A stretch of DNA of 17,140 nt from Bacteriovorax sp. (GTDB lineage Bacteria > Bdellovibrionota > Bacteriovoracia > Bacteriovoracales > Bacteriovoracaceae): NCBI GenBank assembly GCA_030654205.1, contig JAURXW010000505.1, positions 1-17,140 of the forward strand. The letters run 5' to 3'. Made by a program: the position numbers and the translations under genes. The notes under the pieces are model-generated. The model ran no database searches. It saw only the letters and a program-made list of their open reading frames with translations, and was not told the origin of the DNA. This document shows, piece by piece, positions 1-6,155 of the stretch (positions are counted from its first letter, which is position 1; each line of letters begins with the position of its first letter).

Positions 1-161
1 GTGATAAAGTAGTAAAGGGACAAACATTAATAATTTTAGAGGCCATGAAAATGGAAAATGAAATCAAGTGTGGTGCCTCAGGTGTTGTGAAGGCCATTCA
101 CGTAAAAGCCGGAGATACATTAGAGAACGGAATTTTGATGATGGAAGTTGAGGCGGAGTAA
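1..161 (+). CDS. Biotin carboxyl carrier domain, C-terminal end of a biotin-dependent carboxylase subunit (5' end outside window)
   Basis: The reading frame enters from the left edge and its first whole codon is at position 3. It ends at TAA 159-161, giving the last 52 residues. The segment contains the biotinylation motif EAMKMEN, where the Lys between the two Met residues is the biotin attachment site. A typical end follows: a Gly-rich turn, KAGDTLENG and a short acidic tail. Biotin carriers shuttle carboxyl groups between carboxylase and carboxyltransferase sites. The nearby methylmalonyl-CoA mutase and MeaB make a propionyl-CoA carboxylase subunit attractive. Pyruvate carboxylase, acetyl-CoA carboxylase or a decarboxylase carrier cannot be excluded from this fragment. 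The domain call is firm; the parent enzyme is inference. Confidence 0.88.
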   Translation, partial: DKVVKGQTLIILEAMKMENEIKCGASGVVKAIHVKAGDTLENGILMMEVEAE

Positions 162-188
162 GTAGAGTCATTATTTGTACTACTTTCA

Positions 189-210
189 AAGACCAATATC
201 AATTGGTCTT
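189..210 (+). terminator. Probable transcription terminator hairpin after the biotin-carrier gene
   Basis: A perfect 9-bp stem (AAGACCAAT paired with ATTGGTCTT) closes a 4-nt loop, 28 nt after the stop codon. The following U tract is weak (a few T within GCACCTTTTC), so termination may be partial. Confidence 0.6.
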
Positions 211-248
211 GCACCTTTTCAAAAGAAAAATTGCAAATTTGACAAGTT

Positions 249-268
249 TTCATTTTAAATAAAATGAA
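249..268. promoter_or_regulatory. AT-rich palindrome next to a TTGACA box
   Basis: Two 9-bp inverted arms (TTCATTTTA and TAAAATGAA) are separated by only 2 nt, so this resembles a protein-binding palindrome more than an RNA hairpin. A perfect TTGACA lies 4 nt upstream (239-244). A TAAAAT inside the right arm (260-265) would give a suboptimal 15-bp spacer. It may be an operator over a weak second promoter for the exporter operon; AT-richness makes chance possible. Confidence 0.3.
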
Positions 269-345
269 CTAATTTTGAATTCTTCAAAGAGTCTTGTAGG
301 TCTCGAGTAACAAAAGCAATGCTCAGACACCTTCCTAAATTATAA

Positions 346-374
346 TTGAGAATAACTAATTGCTGGTCTATAAT
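346..374 (+). promoter_or_regulatory. Sigma70-type promoter of the ABC exporter operon
   Basis: TTGAGA at 346-351 (5 of 6 to consensus) and a perfect TATAAT at 369-374 are separated by exactly 17 bp. The predicted start near 381 leaves a leader of about 38 nt before the ATG at 419. This is the best promoter match in the window. Confidence 0.75.
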
Positions 375-418
375 CTAGTCTAATTCACTGCCAAGCAAAC
401 CTTGATAAATAGGTATAG

Positions 419-1204
419 ATGATTTTAAATTTAAATCCAAAAGCTATTCGACAAAAACTTGAGCTTATTTATACGATTACGATTGCCCAAATGAAGTCTC
501 GATACCGAAAAACTTTCGCAGGTTTTTTGTGGGTAATTTTAAATCCTATTTTAACATTTTGGGTACAGGCTTTGATTTTTAAACACGTTTTGAAAATCAA
601 TATCGAAAATTATTATTTATTTCTTTTGGCGGGAGTCATACCTTGGGTTTTTATTACTTCGTCGTTAACAATGACCGTTGGTATATTTGTTTCTAATCGC
701 CCAACCTTAATGGCCTTTAAAATTGATCCTTGGGTTTTTTTAATTTCTCAATTATTGGATAATTTCATAAATTTTGTAGTTTCATATTTAATTTTAATTT
801 TGATTGTTGATAAAACGGTTTTTTTAAATCCTTGGGTTATACCATTGCTTATGTTGACTACTTTTTTTTTGGTTGTTTTTGCTTTTTTCTTAAGTTTTCT
901 TCTTGCAACGTTAAATGTTTTTTTTAGAGACACTCAGTTTATTTTGTCGTTTGTTTTGGGGTTAGCGTATTTCGTGACACCAATTTTTTATCAAAAAAGT
1001 TTGCTTCCTTTAAATATACAAAAATTAGTAGATTTTAATCCATTATATATTTTTATTAAACCATTTCAAAATCTTTTATGGAAGTTTGATGTAGGTCTTT
1101 ATTGGAGTTCGATGCTTGATGCTTTTGGAGTTATGGTTTTGGTTTCATGTGTTTGTTTAATTTACTGGAGAAAAAAGCGAAATGTCTTATATTTCCAAAT
1201 CTAA
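419..1204 (+). CDS. ABC-2 type exporter permease, Wzm/TagG/KpsM family
   Basis: This 261-residue protein is the membrane half of an ABC exporter of the type that moves polysaccharide or teichoic-acid precursors from the cytoplasm across the inner membrane. Six hydrophobic segments are visible near residues 32-54, 65-90, 108-131, 140-164, 173-191 and 233-251. The family signature NVFFRD lies at 166-171. The N-terminal SRYRKTFAGFLW segment before the first helix is also typical, and the length is normal. The start is the ATG at 419, preceded by a short AGGT at 411-414. The 3' end overlaps the ATPase gene by 23 nt, so the two are translationally linked. The substrate is unknown: no glycosyltransferase lies in the window. 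Confidence is high for the family and low for the substrate. Confidence 0.9.
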   Translation: MILNLNPKAIRQKLELIYTITIAQMKSRYRKTFAGFLWVILNPILTFWVQALIFKHVLKINIENYYLFLLAGVIPWVFITSSLTMTVGIFVSNRPTLMAFKIDPWVFLISQLLDNFINFVVSYLILILIVDKTVFLNPWVIPLLMLTTFFLVVFAFFLSFLLATLNVFFRDTQFILSFVLGLAYFVTPIFYQKSLLPLNIQKLVDFNPLYIFIKPFQNLLWKFDVGLYWSSMLDAFGVMVLVSCVCLIYWRKKRNVLYFQI

Positions 1205-1979
1205 TTCTGAAATTATTTTAGATATAAAAAATTTCACAATAAGTTATTCAATGCCTTATTACAGGTCTCAAACCTTTAGGGATTTATTTGTCTACGCCCT
1301 TAAGTCGCCGATAGATTTTATCTTGAATGAAAGCGATAAAGTTATTGTTATTGATAATATTAATTTACAGATTCATAAAGGTGAGAGAGTTGGAATTATT
1401 GGAAATAATGGTTCAGGTAAAACATCTTTATGTAGATATATTTGCGGTATCTTTGGGCGTGTAGAGAAAATTAAAATTAATGGTAACGTTAAAGGTATTT
1501 TTGATACTGAAGTTATAGTTCTGCCAGAGCTTTCGGGAAGAGAAAATCTAGAGGTCTTAACTCACTTTTTTTTCCCTGAATTAACTAAAGTTGAACGAAA
1601 AGATGTTATTCAAGAAGCTGCAGAGTTTAGTGAGTTGGGGAAATTTCTAGATGTTCCCTTTAAGCTTTATAGTAAAGGAATGAGGGCCAGGCTATTTCTT
1701 TCCTTGATATCAAGTCGATCTACTGATTTACTTATTTTAGATGAGGTTTTTAATGGTGCAGACCATTTTTTCAGTGAAAAAATGACAAAAAGAATTAGAA
1801 AAGTAATAGATGAATCAAGTGCAGCAATTTTAATTTCACACTCACATGATTTAATTTTAGAAGTTTGTAACAGAGTTATTGTTTTTGATAATAAAAAAAT
1901 TATCTTTGATGGTGACCCGGTTGAAGGAGTCAATTATTACCGGACACATTGCCAAACCTCAGGAATCCAGGGAAATTGA
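1182..1979 (+). CDS. ABC exporter ATPase, Wzt/TagH/KpsT family
   Basis: This cytoplasmic ATP-hydrolysing partner of the preceding permease has 265 residues. Walker A (GNNGSGKT) is at 74-81, a reduced signature motif YSKGM at 163-167, Walker B LLILDE at 183-188 and the switch His at 220 (ISHSH). The degenerate signature YSxGM and the long N-terminal stretch before Walker A are characteristic of Wzt/TagH ATPases. It lacks the C-terminal carbohydrate-binding domain of O9a-type Wzt, so substrate recognition would be KpsT-like. The last 11 residues extend beyond the usual end because the frame runs on into the next gene, which it overlaps. The tail contains RTHCQTSG, also found in the mutase encoded on the other strand. 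Confidence 0.92.
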   Translation: MSYISKSNSEIILDIKNFTISYSMPYYRSQTFRDLFVYALKSPIDFILNESDKVIVIDNINLQIHKGERVGIIGNNGSGKTSLCRYICGIFGRVEKIKINGNVKGIFDTEVIVLPELSGRENLEVLTHFFFPELTKVERKDVIQEAAEFSELGKFLDVPFKLYSKGMRARLFLSLISSRSTDLLILDEVFNGADHFFSEKMTKRIRKVIDESSAAILISHSHDLILEVCNRVIVFDNKKIIFDGDPVEGVNYYRTHCQTSGIQGN

Positions 1980-2361
1980 TTTTAAGAAGTTTGAGGAAAT
2001 AAAATTATTTTTAAATAAACATGATGTTTTAAAAATAACCATTTCAGGCGTTTCCATGCAGCCAGTGTTGCAAAATAAAGACATCATTTTAGTTGAATCG
2101 ATAAAAGATCTGGCAAGTTTAAAAAAATTTGATGTAATTATTTTTTGGCAAAACAATATTTTAGTTTGCCATTATTTTTGGAAAGAGAATAAGTTTTTTC
2201 AAAGTGAGAGCTTAGATTTAAATTCTAAAATTATTGTGACAAGACCTTTAAATCCTTTGAAGGGATATGATCATCCCATAAAAATGGAGCAAATATTAGG
2301 GCTTGTTTCGCAAGCTAAAATTAACTGGTGGCTAAGGTTAAGAATTGTTTTAAATTTTTAA
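1909..2361 (+). CDS. Small S24/S26-like serine peptidase (Ser-His type), possible processing partner of the exporter
   Basis: Counted from the ATG at 1909, the 150-residue protein carries SGVSMQP (46-52), the SxMxP nucleophile box of signal-peptidase-like S26 enzymes, with Ser49 as probable nucleophile. The bacterial Lys base box is not visible. His88 (VCHYF) sits where archaeal/ER-type enzymes carry His, and Asp121 lies in a YDHP motif just before ILGLV, as in Ser-His-Asp members. No membrane anchor is evident. The start is uncertain. The ATG at 1909 is the only ATG but lacks a Shine-Dalgarno; TTG at 1921 follows GGTGA (1911-1915); TTG at 1879 and ATT at 1936 (after AAGGAG 1924-1929) are alternatives. 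It overlaps the ATPase gene, implying coupled translation. Its 3' end overlaps meaB tail-to-tail by 12 bp. The family call is fairly good; activity and substrate are unknown. Confidence 0.72.
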   Translation: MVTRLKESIITGHIAKPQESREIDFKKFEEIKLFLNKHDVLKITISGVSMQPVLQNKDIILVESIKDLASLKKFDVIIFWQNNILVCHYFWKENKFFQSESLDLNSKIIVTRPLNPLKGYDHPIKMEQILGLVSQAKINWWLRLRIVLNF

Positions 2362-3321
2362 AAAAAGATTAATATATTCCATTGCCGCGGCCAGTGGCAT
2401 TTTTTGTCCATTAACAACTTCAAATTCAAGTCTTATTTTTTCATTTTCAAAAAGTTTATTAGAGTTTAGCCTTGAGTGAATAATTTCATTAATAAGTGTA
2501 CGAAACCATTCCTTGTTCTGGGAAAGTCGCTTACTTTTAAAATATCCAGATTCTAGAGTTGTTTGATGATATTTTTGGATCATATCATAAATAATATCAA
2601 GATTTTTTTTCTCTAGGGCCGAACACTGTAACACTGGTGCTTTCCAATGAGGATCATGTCTCATTAATTCTAAAGCGCTGGTGTATTGGGCCATTGTTCT
2701 ATTGGCCAAAGGTAAAGTATCTCCATCTGCTTTATTAATAATCACAGCATCTGCCAATTCTAAAATTCCTTTTTTAATTCCCTGTAGTTCATCACCAGCA
2801 TTGGGTAGCATAAGAACTAAGAAAAAATCAACCATGTCGGCTACTTCAAATTCTGATTGTCCTACCCCTACAGTTTCTACCAAAATATAATCAAAACCAG
2901 CGGCTTCACAAAGTAGAATACTTTCTCGTGTTTTTTGAGCGACCCCACCCAAAAATCCAAGAGTAGGAGAAGGACGAATAAAAGCATTAATATCTCTCGA
3001 GAGCAGCTCCATTCGAGTTTTATCACCTAAGATTGATCCTCCAGAAATTGGAGAGCTAGGATCTATAGCAAGTACGGCTACTTTGTGACCCTGATTGATT
3101 AAATACAAACCAAAGTTTTCAATAAAAGTTGATTTTCCAACACCTGGAACTCCTGTTATTCCTAAACGTATACTTTTTCCGGTATGAGGCAGAATTTTTT
3201 CTAAAAGATCTTGTGCTAAAAAATTATCATCTGGACGCGAACTCTCTATAAGAGTTATTGCTTTTGCTAAACTTCGTCTTTCACCTGAAATTAATTTTCT
3301 TAAATCGATTTTTTCACTCAC
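2350..3321 (-). CDS. meaB: MeaB/ArgK-family GTPase, chaperone of methylmalonyl-CoA mutase
   Basis: This is a G3E-family P-loop GTPase of 323 residues, the normal length. The Walker A GVPGVGKS is at 57-64 and IDPSS at 86-90. The switch region VETVGVGQSE is at 148-157, the base-specificity motif NKAD at 196-199 and SAL at 234-236. Characterised MeaB proteins use GTP to gate adenosylcobalamin loading and to protect the mutase from inactivation. The start is GTG at 3321-3319, overlapping the mutase stop as GTGA, which strongly supports co-translation with its client. The protein is cytoplasmic. The C-terminal helical part (residues about 260-323) matches the MeaB dimerisation extension by position only. 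No terminator is seen before the convergent S26-like gene. Confidence 0.95.
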   Translation of the reverse strand: MSEKIDLRKLISGERRSLAKAITLIESSRPDDNFLAQDLLEKILPHTGKSIRLGITGVPGVGKSTFIENFGLYLINQGHKVAVLAIDPSSPISGGSILGDKTRMELLSRDINAFIRPSPTLGFLGGVAQKTRESILLCEAAGFDYILVETVGVGQSEFEVADMVDFFLVLMLPNAGDELQGIKKGILELADAVIINKADGDTLPLANRTMAQYTSALELMRHDPHWKAPVLQCSALEKKNLDIIYDMIQKYHQTTLESGYFKSKRLSQNKEWFRTLINEIIHSRLNSNKLFENEKIRLEFEVVNGQKMPLAAAMEYINLFLKI

Positions 3322-5471
3322 TTCTTTTTTTCCTCAAGTGCTTTTAGTAATTCATCCGCACAAAATGGAATAGTACTACCTGGTCCAAAAATACGCGAGA
3401 CTCCGGAATTAAATAGAAATTGATGATCTTGTTTTGGAATTACTCCGCCAGCGATGACCAAGATATCATCGGCACCTTGTGATTTTAATTCTTTTATTAA
3501 TTCAGGAATAAGTGTTTTATGTCCGGCCGCCAACGATGATGAAGCTACAAAATGAACATCATTCTCTATGGCCTGCTTAGCAACTTCAGCAGGTGTCGCA
3601 AAAAGTGGTGAAAGGTCAACGTCAAAACCTAGGTCGGCCAATCCTGTTGCGACTACTTTTGCTCCTCGATCGTGTCCATCTTGACCCATTTTTGCGATGA
3701 GTATGCGGGGTCTACGTCCATATTTTTCAACAAATATTTTTATTTTTTCTTGAATCAATTTCCACTCCTCATCATTTTCATACGATAATCCGTAGACGCC
3801 AGAAACCGTTTGGGTTTGAGCATTATATCGCCCCCAAACTTGTTCAAGGGCATAGGTAATTTCACCGACCGATGCGCGTAATCGAGCTGCATTTATAGCT
3901 AACTCGAGTCCGTTTCCAATTCCACTTTTAGCGTATTCAGTTAAGGCATCTAAGGCGTCCATAACCAACTGGTCATTACGGCCAGAGCGAAGTTGATTAA
4001 GCCGCTTAAGTTGCGATTGGCGAACTTTCTCATTATCAATTTCTAAAATATCTACAGTATCTTCTTTGGATAACTTATATTTATTAACACCAACAATAAC
4101 ATCTAGGCCTTTGTCTATGCGTGCCTGTTTTGAGGCTGCTGATTTTTCGATATTAAGTTTTGGAATTCCCGTTTCAATTGCTTTGGCCATTCCTCCTTGC
4201 TTTTCGACTTCTAAAATAATATTCCAAGCTTTATCAGCAATTTCTTGAGTAAGGCTTTCCATCATATAGGAACCACCCCATGGATCAATAACTTTTGTAA
4301 TTTGAGTTTCTTCTTGTAAAACAATTTGAGTATTTCTAGCAATTCGAGCTGAGAATTCAGTAGGAAGAGCAATAGCTTCATCAAAAGCATTTGTATGAAG
4401 TGATTGTGTTCCACCAAAAATAGCGGCCATCGCTTCGATGGTTGTTCTAATTACATTATTATAAGGATCTTGCTCAGTAAGTGACCAGCCAGAGGTTTGG
4501 CAATGAGTTCGAAGGATTTTTGAATTTACATCTTTAGGATTAAAATTTGAAACGATGCGATCCCATAGAAGCCTGGCCGCTCTTAATTTTGCAATCTCCA
4601 TGTAAAAATTCATTCCAATGCCAAAGAAAAAAGATAGCCGTGGAGCAAAATCATCAATAGGGAGTCCAGAAGCAAGAGCTGTTTCAATATATTCTTTTCC
4701 ATCAGCAAGTGTATACGCGAGTTCTAAAACGGCATCAGCGCCTGCTTCTTGCATATGGTATCCAGAAATAGAAATAGAATTAAATTTAGGCATGTACTTG
4801 GAAGTATATCCAAAAATATCAGCAATAATTCTCATCGAAGGCTTTGGTGGGTAGATATAAGTATTTCTCACCATAAATTCTTTTAAAATATCGTTTTGAA
4901 TTGTTCCTGATAATTTGTCGGGAGAAACTCCCTGTTCTTCTGCAGCTACAATATAACTTGCAAGTATTGGTAAAACAGCTCCATTCATTGTCATTGAAAC
5001 AGAAACTTTATCAAGAGGGATATTATCAAATAAAATTTTCATGTCTTCTACGGAGTCAATTGCAACTCCGGCCTTCCCAACATCGCCCGTTACTCTTGGG
5101 TGATCGGAGTCATATCCACGATGAGTGGCCAAATCGAATGCAACAGAAACGCCTTGCCCACCGGCAGCTAGTGCTTTTCGATAAAAAGCATTTGAATCTT
5201 CGGCAGTTGAAAAGCCTGCATATTGTCGAATAGTCCAAGGACGGCCAGCATACATAGTTGCCTTGGGACCTCTGATAAAAGGCTCGAGACCAGGCATTGT
5301 GTTATTATATTCAAGTTTTTCTAAATCTTCTTTTGTGTAAAGTGGTTTAACTTCAATACCTTCTAAACTTTTCCAAGTGAGCTCTTCAGGATTTTTACCC
5401 TTTGATTCTTTTGTTGCTAGTTTGGCCCAATCGGCCAGGGATGAGGTTTTCGGTTTATAGCTATTGTTCAT
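3318..5471 (-). CDS. scpA: Methylmalonyl-CoA mutase, catalytic chain with B12 domain
   Basis: The enzyme isomerises (R)-methylmalonyl-CoA to succinyl-CoA with adenosylcobalamin, completing propionyl-CoA breakdown or running in reverse. The 717-residue chain has the full catalytic architecture. The substrate TIM barrel includes RQYAGF with Tyr84, Arg202 and His239 (SGYHMQEAG), equivalent to Tyr89, Arg207 and His244 of Propionibacterium MutB. The C-terminal cobalamin domain carries D598-G-H600-D-R-G603, where His600 is the lower axial cobalt ligand. No partner small subunit is next to it, so a homodimer as in single-gene bacterial mutases is likely. AAGGA upstream of the ATG at 5471 acts as ribosome site. 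A minus-strand promoter lies about 60-90 nt upstream. It is the first gene of a two-gene operon with meaB. Confidence 0.97.
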   Translation of the reverse strand: MNNSYKPKTSSLADWAKLATKESKGKNPEELTWKSLEGIEVKPLYTKEDLEKLEYNNTMPGLEPFIRGPKATMYAGRPWTIRQYAGFSTAEDSNAFYRKALAAGGQGVSVAFDLATHRGYDSDHPRVTGDVGKAGVAIDSVEDMKILFDNIPLDKVSVSMTMNGAVLPILASYIVAAEEQGVSPDKLSGTIQNDILKEFMVRNTYIYPPKPSMRIIADIFGYTSKYMPKFNSISISGYHMQEAGADAVLELAYTLADGKEYIETALASGLPIDDFAPRLSFFFGIGMNFYMEIAKLRAARLLWDRIVSNFNPKDVNSKILRTHCQTSGWSLTEQDPYNNVIRTTIEAMAAIFGGTQSLHTNAFDEAIALPTEFSARIARNTQIVLQEETQITKVIDPWGGSYMMESLTQEIADKAWNIILEVEKQGGMAKAIETGIPKLNIEKSAASKQARIDKGLDVIVGVNKYKLSKEDTVDILEIDNEKVRQSQLKRLNQLRSGRNDQLVMDALDALTEYAKSGIGNGLELAINAARLRASVGEITYALEQVWGRYNAQTQTVSGVYGLSYENDEEWKLIQEKIKIFVEKYGRRPRILIAKMGQDGHDRGAKVVATGLADLGFDVDLSPLFATPAEVAKQAIENDVHFVASSSLAAGHKTLIPELIKELKSQGADDILVIAGGVIPKQDHQFLFNSGVSRIFGPGSTIPFCADELLKALEEKKK

Positions 5472-5531
5472 GGAATTTATCCTTTTTATATTTTCACTTA
5501 AATTTTTTTAGCAGAGGAAATATTTACCTAG

Positions 5532-5560
5532 ATTTTATGGTGAAAGCATACTGTTGTAAA
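5532..5560 (-). promoter_or_regulatory. Sigma70-type promoter of the mutase-meaB operon
   Basis: Read on the minus strand, TTTACA (5560-5555) and TAAAAT (5537-5532) are each 5 of 6 to consensus and separated by 17 bp. Transcription would begin near 5525, leaving a leader of about 54 nt. Confidence 0.6.
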
Positions 5561-5571
5561 ATTTAATATGG

Positions 5572-5591
5572 TCGACAATTTTCCTTGTCGA
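5572..5591. promoter_or_regulatory. Inverted repeat in the leader or promoter region of the 176-aa gene
   Basis: Perfect 7-bp arms TCGACAA and TTGTCGA flank a 6-nt TTTTCC centre, in the divergent spacer 34 nt before the ATG at 5625. It could be an operator for the unknown gene or a small leader hairpin. A weak plus-strand -10-like TAAAAT lies at 5557-5562. Confidence 0.35.
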
Positions 5592-5624
5592 TTCGATGAA
5601 TTCTAGGCGAGGAGCAAAAAAATA

Positions 5625-6155
5625 ATGACTCAAAAATCTGGTCTTGTTTTAGAGAGTAGTTTACAGGTCTTTTTTTATGATCATCTCCAAGAATTTAATA
5701 AAAGATCATTGAGCCCTTTGCCGAATGAGACAATTTTTTATTCAAGTCTAGTCATGGATAGTTATGGGGATTCTGCAAAGTTTTTTGAACAGGTCGATGG
5801 AAAATCTCGTGAAAAAATTTTGGGAATTAAACTTTTGGAAGCGGGACAGCTTTCACGTGAAAAACAAAAAGCAGCACTTAGAGATGTTGCAGAAACGTCA
5901 CTACTCGTTTGTGGTTATTTTGCTGACTCACTTAATAAAAAAATAATTGATACAAAATATTATCAAGATTTGGGGCGTATTGCTTATTCTCGACTTAACA
6001 GCATCACGCCTGAAGCTTATGACGTACCGTCTTTTTATAAGGTAATGGCAAATTCTTTTAGTGGAATTACCCTGCTGATGAATCTAGTTTCTAAAAAATA
6101 TTCATCAGACAGAGATATGCCATGGTTAATTGTTACAAATAGAAAAGTTTCTTAA
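5625..6155 (+). CDS. Conserved-looking protein of unknown function (176 aa)
   Basis: I do not recognise this protein. It starts at ATG 5625 after a good GAGGAG (5609-5614). It has no signal peptide, membrane segment, metal-binding cluster or nucleotide-binding loop. Predicted character is soluble, cytoplasmic and mostly helical, with alternating charged and hydrophobic stretches around residues 60-160. A YYQDLGRIAYSRL segment near 113-125 looks like a conserved core, and I have a vague memory of similar uncharacterised proteins in deltaproteobacteria-like lineages. It is divergent from the mutase operon and meets the M16 peptidase gene tail-to-tail, sharing the stop-codon bases TTAA at 6152-6155. 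Codon use matches its neighbours, so it looks like a real resident gene. Confidence 0.8.
   Translation: MTQKSGLVLESSLQVFFYDHLQEFNKRSLSPLPNETIFYSSLVMDSYGDSAKFFEQVDGKSREKILGIKLLEAGQLSREKQKAALRDVAETSLLVCGYFADSLNKKIIDTKYYQDLGRIAYSRLNSITPEAYDVPSFYKVMANSFSGITLLMNLVSKKYSSDRDMPWLIVTNRKVS

Noticed and set aside
4901..5233. Plus-strand 110-codon frame inside the mutase gene
   Set aside because: It is a shadow of the well-conserved mutase reading frame on the other strand.
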